Assembly (NCBI RefSeq): GCF_963678635.1
Contig: NC_087062.1
Span: 80,603,200 to 80,667,199, forward strand
Direction of reading: 5' to 3'
Source of the DNA: Symsagittifera roscoffensis
Taxonomy: Eukaryota; Xenacoelomorpha; Acoela; Convolutidae
DNA: 64,000 nt
Part shown: one piece after another, positions 11,479-24,420 of the stretch
How positions within the stretch are numbered: the first letter of the stretch is position 1
Layout: each line of letters opens with the position of its first letter
Translations under genes and position numbers: made by a program
The notes under the pieces: model-generated
Database searches by the model: none
What the model saw: the letters and a program-made list of their open reading frames with translations, nothing else
What the model was told of the DNA's origin: nothing

Positions 11479-14019
11479 GAATGGTTACTGCCTACAATCA
11501 AACTCATGGTTGCCACAGGTTTCCACATTGCTGAATGTTTAACAGTATGTGACTCCGCATCTAGTCACAACTGGATATCGTCTATAGTTGTGAACTGCCT
11601 CAATTTGTTTGGTTGAGATTTGGATCTCACCGTGAATAGAATTTTTACAAGGACGGCTCGAACAGCAAACAAATTCAAAGAAGTTATCTTCTAACTTCGA
11701 CAGAATCGAATTAATTGCATTTGTCAAGGATGAAAGCGAGTTCGATACGGTTACCGTCAACATCCTTGTCTTATAGAACAAGTATCCCTATCTTGCTTCA
11801 ATCAAATCAACTAAATGTGTATAGCTACGCCGATGTAGACTTAAACAGTCTTGTGTGAGATCAGTTCAAGCATTTGGCCTGTTAATGTCCGCCTTGCAAA
11901 ATGCTGGGTCTTGATCGACTCAGTTCCGAAATCTGGCGGTTTCCAGTCCACTTGTTTTAAGTTCAAATTATATAAAACCGCATTAGCTGGCCAATTGAAA
12001 CGCTGACACGGAAGAAAATTAAACGGGCCCCACAAAAGATCGATTGACGTTTTGCCGCAGACAAGAGGGCGGCTAAAAAACTTGATGCACGATGAATCGC
12101 ACAACGCTGTAGGTATGCTCTGGGCACAAGAAACTAAAATTTTGCCAGACAGTAAGTATTTGTCTGGGGCTCAGTTAAAATTGAGGGAAAAACGTCTGGC
12201 AAGAGATCCTCACTTAAAAAATCAAAACTGAAACATTAAAGAAGACAATTTGAGTAATTGATAGAAGGTTCACGTTCATCTTCATTAAAATTTCCAAGGA
12301 TAGCAGACATTTTACCATCACATGGTGAACACAAATAAATCTGGTGATATGAGGCGTTTTTTTAACGGAGAAGGTAAGTTCCACAGTGTGTCGTTGAACA
12401 AATCGTTGCTAGCAGGACAAACTTTGTGTTTGTACTTGTCCGTTCTCGTCAACATCAATAGGCCATATCTGCTGACATTGAAGGAAAGATCCTACAAGAC
12501 GGAGTCCTGACAGAGGATAAACTTTTCTTTTTTTATTAAGCGAGAGTAACCGCTGCGCCAATGCTATTGAACACCAGTACACCATACACATACATAGTGA
12601 AAAACTTTGCAAATCATGCCTTGCAACGAACTGAAATGGGTAATGAGGCTAATTTCCCTGATGCCACATCCACAGCCCTTAAGAAGCTTTTTATGGACAA
12701 GTAATTAGAATCCTTAAAAAATCAGGTTGTTGCGTTTAAAACGAGTCAAGGGGTAACTACTTTGATATAGCCAGGTAACTTTAAACTAACCAAGATCATA
12801 AAGTACTTACCTGAAATGTATACTAGCATGAAAACACTCCGCAAAAAGCAAATAAAGATGTTTCGAATTGACAATATAATTCTTCGCATGTTCTTGTTCT
12901 GAAGTTGGACCAAGTTGACGATATGTTGGTCATAAGCCATGGTGTTATTTGTGAACTTAAGTTAGCGTTAACTTTCCGAAAGGTGATGAATTTTGTTTCT
13001 TCTGTTTTGACCCCATATGTTTTATGCAGCGCATTATACCTTAGGAGTGCAATAATGCCGAGGAACTTTGTGCGTTCACCACCATTTATAGGATGTTGAG
13101 AAACCTATTGATATCGATATACTTTTTTTGCCTGGCACTCTCGTTTATCATCTATTGACAAAATTAGAAGAAAAGCGTAGTTACTTCACGACACCAGTTG
13201 AAAGTATCGAGCTACATGTGTTCGGAGGCAGCTCAAAAAAGCTGCAGTTTTTCTTCTTGCACGTGTGAAAAAAGTTTCATTCGTTATTGAGAAATTAAGA
13301 TTTGCGATTAAGAAAGAGCTCTCCATCCCAAAGCTTGGCCTCTAGACATCAAGATATCCGCAAAATTGATACCATTCCTGAGTCAAACACGCTCATGTGG
13401 ACTGATAGCACCACCTTCGCAGCAAACAGGGTTGGAGAACTTCGGAAAAAAAGAAAGAAAGACAACACTGCCAGTACATGAACCAGAGAAATCTCAGTGG
13501 AAGCTATACAAATAAACAGGTGATTGAACGAGACAAGATTGTTGAAGAAAAAGCAAGTGGTTCCTCAAGCCAAGCGTAGAGTTACTTGAATATGCTGCCT
13601 GGTTGGACCTGCTATTGATCTCAATGAGAAGTTACATCCAGCCTCTAATTGTAAAAGTTTTGTACAAAAACAGAAACAACACATTTTAGTTGCATGCAAA
13701 AAATTCAGCTCTTTTTGGGCAGTTCAAATAATGGTTGCCTTTAGGTCCAAATATTGGCACTGCCACACTAAATTCAAATCATAACCAACACCGCTGAATT
13801 AAAAACCCACGAAAAAATTTTTTAATGCTTTTCTCAAAAAAATTAGTTGAGACCGAATATTTTCTCTTGTCCAGCAAAAAAAGCGGTCAAAAAATAGCTC
13901 AGTGTGCACGGTTTATTGATCCTGCATGCTTTATTTGTTCAGCAGGACAAACTCGCCGCCTAGCCATACCGGAATGTGTCACAGAACACCGAATAATCTT
14001 TGATGGCATAGTCTCGTAA
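11479..14019 (+). pseudogene. Pao/BEL pol remnant, copy 5
   Basis: The longest copy besides copy 1. It has protease-like and RT segments in common with copy 4, then continues past the duplication end into the RT/RNase H connection (KVMNFVSSVLTPYVLCSALY near 12985-13050), the RNase H remnant (13260-13460) and the 3' open stretch 13825-14019 ending in a stop. No integrase seen. Non-functional. Confidence 0.75.
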
Positions 14020-14640
14020 ACTTTTTGCATGTGTTATTCATTATCGTTATCAGCATCAGTTCTTAGATTATCCGTGAGCTGTAATTCATTTAGAGTTTTT
14101 GATTCTGAACCTTCGCTGATTGTTAAAATCTATCAATAAACACTGCAGTACATGTAGAAAAAGCAATGCCAAAACTATCACACTTATGATGTCAAAGCTT
14201 CCTTTTGAAAGACTTAGTTAACGTCAGCCACCCTTCACAAATTGTGTGGCTGGTTATTTCTGACCTCTTAACGTATCAATCATGTGTAGTTTTAAGAAGC
14301 TACGGTGCCCTATGTTTACAAGAGAGACCACGATGGCTATACATTTTGAGACAGTCTCATTATACGCACGAATCAATGTGTTGTGGAAATCGAAAGATTT
14401 GTTCCCGTAGCACTCCATTGGTGATTTAGTGCAATAACATCACCATTTTGTGGGAAATGAGTAAAAACTCTTAATTTTTAATCAATCATTGGACGCGCTA
14501 GCATCAGCAGAGCTGGGAAAAAGTTAATTAATGTATATTGAGCCTTCCGGCAGCCTCGTAACTCGGTGGTTCACGGTAATGACTCGCTCGGTGTTGCAAG
14601 CCATTATTTTACGCAATAATTAAAAATAGAAATTTCACTG
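14020..14640. repeat. Unidentified repeat block Y, copy 2
   Basis: Colinear with 5395-6240 but shorter. It again lies between a Pao/BEL remnant and a copia RNase H scrap. No gene supported. Confidence 0.4.
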
Positions 14641-15060
14641 ACAATAGAATGAGTCATCAGAGACAGCCCATATGACGATTAAGCAAACAGGGCTGGATAT
14701 TCTAGCTACTGTGACGCAGTTTTCACGTCTCGAGGAGAATCCGGAAAAAGTAAGCTGGGTTGGTTCAAAGGGGGTTCTTTGTTACTTGAAGGACACCAAC
14801 AACCTCTAGCTGTGCTACGCCGAGGACGGTGATGTAAATTTCTATGAAGCCGCAGATGCTGACTTGGCTGGGGATGTGGGCGATAGAAGGTCAACGACTG
14901 GCTACAGCTTTCTTTGGCAGAAGATAAGGGAAGCAATCAGTTGAAGTATCATGAAGCAACCAACTGTAGTCATTTCTTCCGGTAAAGCTAAATATCAAGC
15001 AAAGGCACCAGCGGTTCAGGAGTTTCTATATCTGGATCCCTGTTGCTCTAACTTTGAATC
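14641..15060 (+). pseudogene. Ty1/copia RNase H fragment, copy 2
   Basis: The + strand reads LLATVTQFSRLEENPE, then AADADLAGDVGDRRSTTGYS, and further on KQPTVVISSGKAKYQA. These match the order expected for copia RNase H (D-A-D-W-A-G-D, R-R-S-T-S/T-G-Y, then the S-S-T-E-A-E-Y-type motif). Key residues are already lost: W to L after the DAD, and E to K in the EAEY-type motif. Internal stops are present. It is a fragment with no RT or integrase around it. Confidence 0.75.
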
Positions 15061-15632
15061 ATAACACAAGAAAGAGAAAAGAAGTATTATGGTTTTCCCG
15101 AGATAATTCAATTTTGCATGCAAGGAGTGGTGAACAGACAACTGAGAACTCACGCACTCGACTTCTCTTGTAATTTTATCTTTTTCGATTAATAAAACGT
15201 AAGAAATGGAGTGCCTGCTTAGAAAACCCGCTCCCAACAATGTTTGTTTGGCCTAATCTTTCAAATATTTGCAACCTTGTGACTCTTTTGCAACAAATTA
15301 TGACACAAAAAGGTCTATCACACTTGCCTCATTTTGCACAGGCTACAAAAAAATTAATTCTGGTTTAGCAAGAAAAAAGTGGGCGAGAAAACTTGATATC
15401 ACTTTTATCTTTAGTTTTTCAGCATCAGCAAAAACTTTGCATTCCGTTACCTTGCAACGTCTCAAAATTTATCCTATTCTGGGGTTTATTTTGCGTCCTA
15501 ACATCATTCCCTCGCGTAGATAACCGGCTCTAATTTGCAAATAGGTACCTACCACCTGCTGGTAAGCTCGCTACCCGTTTGCGCGACTGAGGTTGTCACT
15601 GATTTGATGCTTAGACCAGTAGCGTATTTATG
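15061..15632. repeat. Repeat block X, copy 3
   Basis: Third copy of the block seen at 2683 and 6656, ending at the T1 element that starts at 15633. An open stretch at 15269-15523 matches 2845-3120 but shows no known domain. Confidence 0.5.
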
Positions 15633-15879
15633 GGGTGCCGGACATCAAGCCAACAGGATATCAAGCCGAAAGGACATCATGCCGACAGGACATCAAGATG
15701 AATTGTAAAATTATGGACTTAAAGCCGAAAATTTTCTTGTGAAGTCATGAAAAAACGACAGAAAAACTTTCATCACCTCTTGTCATTAGTTTATGGCTTT
15801 CTCATAAGTTTCAAGCCTTCAAAAGATGCTTAGGAAAGTTAAGAAAAAAACACGGTTGAAAGTAATTTTCTTCTTTATA
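15633..15879 (+). mobile_element. T1 element, 3'-truncated
   Basis: Left end GGGTGCCGGACATCAAGCC with the 16-bp motif array, then internal T1 sequence. It is cut off near 15879, where Ty3-like leader sequence (AAACTAATCTCATCAAAAC) begins. Confidence 0.55.
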
Positions 15880-18800
15880 GAAACTAATCTCATCAAAACA
15901 TTAACTTCTAAATTTTCTTCATCTCAAATTTTCAAATTAAAAGTTATCAAGGATTCCTCTTGTTTTCAAAACTCCACTTTTCATTAATAAACAGATCATC
16001 AAGGCTTCCCTTGGATCTTTCATTTTAAATTAAACCTATAACTAAATTATTTTATTTTTGATCATCAAGGCTTTCCTTGGATCAAACAGAACAATTTTGT
16101 TCTCCCCTTTGCATAATTTCAAAAGTTTCTAACGACCTCAAATGTCGATTTACTACCCAACCTTTATCAACGACCCAGGAGTAATAGAAATTTCGAAAAA
16201 ACCAACCATTTAAATTAAACTAGACAGTGAAGAACTTCGGTTACTCATCCTTCACTTGAGCCCTTTAATCATCTATAGCTGAATCATCTATAGCTATCTA
16301 TCCATACTAGAATTAAGAGAAACACAAAGTGACTCAACAACTCAAACATCCTGAGATAGGGCTGTAAGACAAGAAATATGTATTTTCTCAAAATTTTTAA
16401 GTACAATCCGTGAAAACCTCCAAAGGTAATGAAATATCACAAAATCTTAAACACGATCTACAAAAGATACTAGCATGGTTTATAATTGATTAGTTTGTCC
16501 AAAACATCGATCTTATAATACTAGCAAGAAAAAGTATTCGACCACAGAATTCAGACGATGACACTATATTGGCAGATGAAACAGGTTATGCTTGGGGCCC
16601 TGGATGGTCTCATCCATTATTTATTAAATTACCAACTGATATATCAAGTCAAGCAATTACCACAGTTTCCATCAATAGAGATTGTGTTAGGAAAATTGCA
16701 CTTACTATTCATTCAACAACTTTAAGCTACGATTCATTATTCACTGACAGAACAGGAAACAATAGTTTAAATTCTACATTTTTTGATCAAGAAATATTAA
16801 ACATAACAAGGAATCTTACACAAAAAGATATTCAATCTCCATCACAGTTCATGAAGAAATAAATGAAATCATGCTAACAACAACACAACAAAGCATTTTC
16901 CCTATTCATCGTACACTTACAACTCCAAGAAACAAAAACGCAAAATTTCCACAAACAACTTTACAATATATGGTAAAACCTTCCGTTATTCCAAACTATT
17001 CACAAATGGACTTTCAAACATTTAAACCAGTAACGACATCAAGACAAACAAATAAACAAAGACGTCAAATAGAAAAAACGTCTCACATCATAACTATAGT
17101 TTTAGTGCAAAAACCGAAACAACAAATTCCCCAATACGAATAGTCAAAATCAATTACAACCACAAAATCAAAATTACCACAACAAACTCCTCAATCAGTA
17201 TTTTGCAATGATCAACACGAGCTACACTAGACCGTAGCAAAAATTATCCATTTTTTCAACAAAATAAAAAAAAAGACAAACAAACACCAGGCTAGGAATC
17301 GACCACATTACCCAGAAGAAGAAGAATAATATCAGCAAAATCATTAACGATTCAAAAAAAATCAGCAAAACAAAAATTGGAATTTCAATCAACCAGACCC
17401 CCTTCCCACAGCCAGATCTTTTCGAACCATATACACGAAAGGAACAAACACGACAAACCAGACACAGTTTTAGGAATCGACCACATTACTCAGTAGATGA
17501 AGAATACTATCAGCAAAATCAACAGCGATTCAATACAAATCAGCAAAATGAAAATTGGAACTTCGATCAACCAGACTCTATCTATAAACCAGATCTTTTC
17601 GAACCATATACACGAAACGAACCACAAACACGACAAACAAGACATAACCCAACGTCATACAAAAATAATTTTTAATCACAAAACCCAGTAAATACACAAA
17701 ATTACCAACCAACTCAAATGCAAAATGAAATCCCATTACCATATTATCTACAACAACACGAAATAACAAAAACCCATCTTTTCTCAAATACCAAATGCCT
17801 CAGAATCACTACAAATGACTATGAATCCATACCTTATTGGTGGATCCTCGAATTCTTCAAATAAACCACTAATGGTATTCACAGGAACAAATCCCGAATA
17901 CTCAGTAGAAAATTAAATAAATGCATTCACAGCCAATTTGATTTTGTTCATAGGAACTGAACCAGTAAAGACACCACTTCCTCAAAATTGGATACCAAGA
18001 CGCACAGCTCTAATCCAAAGCACACTTGATGGCGCAGCTCAAAAATGGTTTTCAGTTTTAGCTACAGATTTTAAATCAGATTGGAAAAAAATCACACAAG
18101 AATTCCCGAAAATGGTCGACTCTGAAAGAAACAAACAACACCAAAGAGTCTCATGCAAAGAAAATCGTAGAATCCCAAATGAAACGAGTAAACAACTTGC
18201 AGTAGGAATTGAAACATTAGTAAAAAAATATAATCCCTTAGTAAGCATGACTATAAAAACACAAAAATCACAGAAAATTTAATGATTACTCTACCACCAC
18301 ATTTACGGAAAATAGTGATAAAAAGAGAGCATCACATTCATCTTCAATTCGAGAACCCGAAATAGACTTCAGAAAGCTATAGATAAACTAGATCAAGCCG
18401 AAATCACTATGAAACAAGAAGAAAGAGAGAAATTAAAACTACTAAGTGTAAACAACATCCAAAATACTACATCACAAATAAATAATATTCATGACTCTGA
18501 CACAGAATTAGCTGAAAAAATCACTCAAATTTTAAATATTTACGAGAAAAACTAAAACTTTAAAGGCAAACCATCATTCAAAAATTGGTGTAACTTTTTT
18601 CCTGTAGATGTGGACATAGCATTGCTGAATGTAGACAAAAACAACAAGATAATCAGAACAAACCACAAAAACATAGAGAACCAAATAAATCATTTTATCA
18701 CTACATCAAAAAGACCGAAATTTACCGAAAAAAAACATTCACAGTAACAATAGTTCAGGAAAATCACTTCCTGATAATTATAATACCTCTAGACAGCAAT

Positions 18801-19181
18801 CACCCAACAGATAAAATTATCGCGGAATCCTCCAGATCAAAGAAATTCACGAAGTTTCTCACATAATAGATATAGTTGATCATACAGTCAAAACAATCAA
18901 TATCAAAATAACTATTCAAGATCCAACTCAAACAGAAGTAACTAATCAAATTATAACAGAAATTGTTCAAACTCAAACTCCAGAAATTGATATTATTCAA
19001 TTGACCGTTCTAGAAATTTCTCATATAATAGAAACAGAAACTATTCAAACAACAGGAACAGAAAAAAATCAAAATAACAGATCACGAAATTATTCAAACA
19101 AAAGATCAAACTATAATTATTATCATAATAGATCACGTGACAATTCTCAGAATGAAAATTGAAATTATCAAATTATTCATT
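15880..19181 (+). pseudogene. Ty3-like retroelement, copy 1 (leader and gag only)
   Basis: Colinear with 20717-23975. The + strand is strongly A-rich. Readable segments are a 97-residue stretch at 16569-16862 (AWGPGWSHPLFIKLPTDIS), a capsid-like part at 17938-18282 (STLDGAAQKWFSVL, typical of Ty3 gag capsid), and a zinc-knuckle remnant near 18600-18635 (GHSIAEC followed by basic, Gln-rich sequence). The copy stops near 19181, before protease. No LTR is attached on either side. Numerous stops and frameshifts. Confidence 0.7.
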
Positions 19182-19341
19182 CTATTCTGGGGTTTATTTT
19201 GCGTTCTAACATCATTCCCTCGCGTAGATAACCGGCTCTAATTTTTCAAATAAGTACCTACCACCTGCTGGTAAGCTCGCTAGCCGTTGGCGCGAACGCG
19301 GTTTTCACTGATTTGATGCTTAGGCCAGTAGCGGATTTATG
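19182..19341. repeat. Right end of repeat block X
   Basis: Starts at TATTCTGGGGTTTATTTTGCG and matches the last ~160 bp of block X. It is again followed directly by a T1 element. Confidence 0.5.
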
Positions 19342-19802
19342 GGGTGCCGGACATCAAGCCAACAGGATATCAAGCCGATAGGATATCATGCCGACAGCAC
19401 ATCACGCCGAATCGTAATATTAGGGACTTAAAGCCGGACACTTTCTCATAAAGTCATGAAAATAAGACAGAAATACTTTCATCACCTCTTGTCATTAGTT
19501 TATGGCTTTCTCATAAATTTCAAGCCTTCAAATGATGTTTAGGAAATTTCAGAATAAAACACTGTTGAAAGTAATTTTCTTCTTATAATTTTGCATTTCA
19601 AAATTCGGGTGATTTTATTAACGGATGCTAGCACTTAGTGATTCATTGTCATGATTAACGCCCATTATGGTCTACACTGTTGACTAAAAGTTTGAACAGC
19701 AACGTTTTATAGATTTAGGAGATTTGAGGTGCTTGTCAACTATTATTTTCCGTTTTGCAGTCCCTTCGGCTTGACATCCCGTCGTCTTGTTGTCCTATAC
19801 CC
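19342..19802 (+). mobile_element. T1 inverted-repeat element, copy 4
   Basis: About 460 bp. The left end GGGTGCCGGACATCAAGCCAAC and the reverse of the right end (GGGTATAGGACAACAAGACG) can be aligned over about 36 bp with roughly 8 mismatches. Both ends show the 16-bp motif periodicity. No clear target duplication. Confidence 0.6.
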
Positions 19803-19816
19803 AAAATGGTTACAAA

Positions 19817-20194
19817 TGGGTACTGCTGGAACCAGTTCTAAGCTAGCATTTGTAGACTAATTGTATTTATGATGGAATGTCACTATAAAATATTTATAAC
19901 TAACCAATCATATTCCATCACTGACATTTACACTTATTTGTGAGTGTTGAAACTATTTGTAATTTCAGCACCAGATCAATTAGAAAGAAACTTAGAATAG
20001 TTTTGTTCTCCTTCTAGCAACTAACTCGCATAAACCAGTATACACTAGATTTTTTGAGACTATGAGATATCAGAGTAAGATTAAGACTGGTATTAGACTA
20101 AGAAGTTGCACGAACTCATCCGGACGAAAAAAAAGATAGCGTGACGAGCAGACGGTGAATTACTCTATGAGTACAGTCAATAGTACATAACTCA
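19817..20194 (+). repeat. 5' LTR of a Ty3-like element
   Basis: From TGGGTACTGC to AACTCA, 378 bp, with TATA-like and ACCAATCA motifs. It is followed after two bases by TGGTGCGGCC, the position and first bases expected of a primer-binding site. The same order (LTR, PBS, small ORF, leader, gag) occurs at 49821 onwards, which supports this being the real LTR of the Ty3-like family. Confidence 0.7.
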
Positions 20195-20196
20195 TC

Positions 20197-20206
20197 TGGT
20201 GCGGCC
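20197..20206 (+). other. Putative primer-binding site
   Basis: TGGTGCGGCC two bases after the LTR end. TGG pairs with the CCA end of a tRNA. The equivalent in the other copy is TGGTGCGACC at 50203. I do not assign a specific tRNA. Confidence 0.5.
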
Positions 20207-20316
20207 AAATGTCTCGAACAAGACTTTAAGTAACTTAGATTTAGAAAAAACAGTTTTTAGAATTAGACGTTTGCAAAATTTCAAAAATGTTAGACGGAAT
20301 AGAGAATTGAAAAGAA

Positions 20317-20520
20317 ATGTCTCTAAGTCTCAATAAATTTACGCCAAGTTTTCACACAATACCAGAAATACCAGGTATTGAAAGCAGACCAAGATCGTGG
20401 CCCGAAAAACAATCAGAAATAGGACCACTCTGCTATATGATAGTACGACGGAAACCGGAACAAACCTTTGTAATTAAACTACTTTGTGCAGTAAATTTAA
20501 ATTTTCATTTACTTACATGA
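20317..20520 (+). CDS. Small leader ORF (67 aa), unknown
   Basis: Starts MSLSLNKFTPSFHTIPEI and contains PGIESRPRS. A diverged but clearly related ORF lies at the same place in the copy at 50294-50527 (MSLRLNRSEPSFRTIREL, PGIGRRPRT). Keeping an open frame in two diverged copies suggests it was coding in the parent element, perhaps the start of gag or a separate leader peptide. No known domain recognised. Whether it is still expressed cannot be judged. Confidence 0.45.
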   Translation: MSLSLNKFTPSFHTIPEIPGIESRPRSWPEKQSEIGPLCYMIVRRKPEQTFVIKLLCAVNLNFHLLT

Positions 20521-23500
20521 AATTGAAGTAATCCTTCAACAACCTTATTGGTGCTACAACTACTATCTATAGAATGACGACTGATAAAAAGAACACAAGT
20601 CGTTCCCCCAAATACAAATACTAAAATTAGTTAGTACAAAAATCATTGTTAGTTTCATAAATTAACAGATTTTTCTAATCCCAGCTTCATCAGCTAAAAC
20701 ATAACAGCAACCTTTCAAGAAACTAATCTCATCAAAACATTAACTTCTAAATTTTCTTCATCTCAAATTTTCAAATTAAAAGTTATCAAGGATTCCTCTT
20801 GTTTTCAAAACTCCACTTTTCATTAATAAACAGATCATCAAGGCTTCCCTTGGATCTTTCATTTTAAATTAAACCTATAACTAATTTATTTTATTTTTGA
20901 TCATCAAGGCTTTCCTTGGATCAAACAGAACAATTTTGTTCTCCCCTTTGCATAATTTCAAAAGTTTCTAACGACCTCAAACGTCGAGTCACTACCCAAC
21001 CCTTATCAACTACCCAGGAGTAATAAAAATTTCGAAAAAACCAACCATTTAAATTAGGCTAGACAGTGAAGAAGTTCAGTTACTCATCCTTCACTTGAGC
21101 CCTTTAATCATCTATAGCTGAATCATCTATAGCTATCTATCCATACAAGAATTAGGAGAAACACAAAGTGACTCAACAACTAAAAAATCCCGATATACAG
21201 CTGTAAGACAAGAAATATGTATTTTCTCAAAAGTTTTAAGTACAATCCGTGAAAACCTCACTAGTAATGAAATATCACAAAAACTTAAACAAGATCTACA
21301 AAAGATACTAGCATGGTTTATAATTGATTATTTCGTCCGTAACATTGATCTTATAACACTAGCAAGAAAAAGTATTCGACCACAAAATTCAGACGATGAC
21401 ACTATATTGGCAGATGAAACAGATTATGCTTGGGGCCCTGGATGGTCTCATCCATTATTTATTAAAATACCAACTGATATATCAAGTCAAGTAATTACTA
21501 CAGTTTTCATCAATAGAGATTATGTTAGAAAAACTGCACTTACTATTGATGCAACACCTTTAAACTACGATTCATTATTCACTGACAGAACAGGAAACAA
21601 TAGTTTAAAATCTACATTTATTGATCAAGAAATATTAAACGGAACAAGAAATCTTACACAAAAAGATATTCAAACTCCATCACAGTTCATGAAGAAATAG
21701 TTGAAACAATGCCAACAACAACACAACAAAGCATTTCCCCTATTCATCCTACAATTACAACTCAAAGAAACAAAAACACAACATTTCCACAAACAACTAT
21801 ACAATACATGGTAAAACCTGCCATTATTCCAAAATATTCATAAATGGACTTTCAACCATTTAAACAAGTAACGACATCAAGACAAACAAACAAACAAAGA
21901 CGTCAAATAGAAATAACGTCTCACATCATAACTATAATTTTTGTGCAAAATCCGAAACAGCAAATTCCCCCAATACGAATAGTCAAAATCAATTACAACT
22001 ACAAAATCAAAATTACCAAAAGAAACTTCTCAATCAGTATTTTGCAATGATCAACCACGAGCTACACTAGACCGTAGCGAAAATTATCCATTTTTTCAAC
22101 AAAATAAAAAAAATTACAAACAAACACCATGCTAGGAATCGATCACATTACCCAGAAGATGCAGAATACTATCAGCAAATAACAATTCAAAACAACTCAG
22201 CAAAACAATAATTGGAACTTTGATCAACCAGACCCTTTCCCACAGCCAGATCTTTTCGAACCATATACACGAAACGAACAAACACGGCAAACAAGACACA
22301 GTTTTAAGAATCGACCACATTACTCAGTAGATGAAGAATACTATCAGCAAAATCAACATCGATTCAAAACGAATCAGCAAAAAAACTTTTGAACTTCGAT
22401 CAACCAGACTTTATCTATCAACCAGATCTTTTCGAACCATATACACAAAACGAACAAACACGACAAACAAGACATAACCCAACGTCATACAAAAATAATT
22501 TTTGATCACAAAACCCAGTAAAAACACAAAATTACCAACCAACTCATATGCAAAATGAAATCCCATTACCATATTATCTACAAAAACACGAAATAACAAA
22601 AACCCAACTTTTCTCAAATACCAAATGCCGCAGAATCACTACAAATGACTACGAATCCATACCTTATTTGTGGATCCTCGATTTTTTCAAATAAACCACT
22701 AATGGTATTCACAGAAACAGATCCCAAAAACTCAGTAGAAATTTAAATAAATGCAGTCAGAGCCAATTTGATTTTAATCATAGGAACTGAACCAGTAATT
22801 ACACCACTTCCTCAAAATTGGATACCAAGACGCACAGCTCTAATCCAAACCACACTTGATGGCGCAGCTCAAAAATAGTTTTCAGTTTTAGCTATAGATA
22901 TAAAATCAGATTGGAAAAAAATCACACAAGAATTCCCAAAAATGGTCGACTCTGAAAGAAACAAACAATACCAAAGAGTCTCATGCAATGAAAATCGTAC
23001 AATCCCAAATGAAACGATTCTTGCAGTAGGAATTGAAACATTAGTGAGAAAATATACTCCTTTAGTACGCATGACTATAAAAACACAAAATTGACAGAAA
23101 ATTTAATGATTACTCTACCACCACATTTACGGAAAAAAGCGATAAAAAAGAGAGCATCACATTCATCTTCAATTCGAGAACCCGAAATAGACTTCAGAAA
23201 GCTATAGATAAACTAGATCAAGCCGAAATCACTATGAAACTAGAAGAAAGAGAGAAATTAAAACTACTAAGTGTAAACAACATCCAAAATACTACATCAC
23301 AAATAAATAATATTCATGACTCTGACACAGAATTAGCTGAAAAAATCACTCAAATATTAAATATCTACGAGAAAAACTAAAACTTTAAAGGCAAACCATC
23401 ATTCAAAAATTGGTGTAACTTTTTTCCTGTAGATGTGGACATAGCATTGCTGAATGTAGACAAAAACAACAAGATAATCAGAACAAACCACAAAAACATA

Positions 23501-24420
23501 GAGAACCAAATAAGTCATTTTATCAATACATCAAAAAAGACCGAATTTTACCAAACAAAAACAATCACAGTAACAATAAATCAAGAAAATCACTTCCTGA
23601 TAATTATAATACCTCTAGACAACAATCACCCAACAGATATAATTATCGCGGAAACCTCCAGATCAAAGAAATTAACGAAATTAACGCATAATAGATACAG
23701 TCAAAACAATCAATATCAAAATAACTATTCAAGATCAAACTCAAACAGAAGTAAATAATCAAACTATAACAGAAAATGTTCAAACTCAAATTCCCAAAAT
23801 TGATATTATTCAATTGACCGTTCTAGAAATTTCTTATATAATAGAAACAGAAACTGTTCAAACAACAGGAACATAAAATATCAAAATAACAGATCACGAA
23901 ACTATTCAAACAATAGATCAAACTATAATTATTATCACAATAGATCACGTGACAATTATCAGAATGAAAATTCAGATTATCAAAAGTGACAAAGAAATTT
24001 TTCTCAAACACCGCACAGAAATAATACAAAATATCAAAACTGACAGCAAAACTATAAAAGTAGTACACCTAAACATCAAAGACAAATTAATTAAGTACAA
24101 TCAACTAAAGAAACTCAATCAGACCATCCCGGTATTGATAACACAGAAAACACAGAATTGCAACTAAATCACATAAATTTGGAATCCACAGACGATGAGA
24201 GCGAAACAGAAAATACATTTTCATGCTTGAAAATAAACATGCTTCAGATTGAAAATGAATACGAAACACCAATAGAATCGAAATATTACCAAAACAATAA
24301 AAATCCTTTCCAAAACCCTGATAGTACTCAATAAATAACAGACTATTTTGAACAAAAACTTAAAGGAAGTTCAAGCATAAACAATATATATCAGAATATA
24401 TCAAATAAAATATAACTACT
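20521..24420 (+). pseudogene. Ty3-like gag and leader, copy 2
   Basis: Colinear with copy 1 from about 20717. It has a 97-residue open stretch at 21407-21700 (AWGPGWSHPLFIKIPTDIS), capsid-like sequence around 22730-23100 with an in-frame stop where copy 1 has KW, and a zinc-knuckle remnant at about 23428-23457 (CRCGHSIAEC). After it comes a long Asn/Gln/Arg-rich stretch to the protease. A-rich composition. Function lost through stops and frameshifts. Confidence 0.7.

Larger units (their letters stand above)
9571..12987 (+). repeat. Nearly perfect tandem duplication, two units of 1709 bp
   Basis: Unit 1 is 9571-11279 and unit 2 is 11280 to about 12987. Each has a truncated LTR followed by Pao/BEL protease and RT remnants. 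Corresponding positions are offset by exactly 1709 bp throughout (for example 10613 and 12322), and long stretches are identical. The unit junctions share ATTGTTCTCC with the LTR, suggesting a single rearrangement followed by unequal exchange. A collapsed or duplicated assembly cannot be excluded. Confidence 0.85.
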
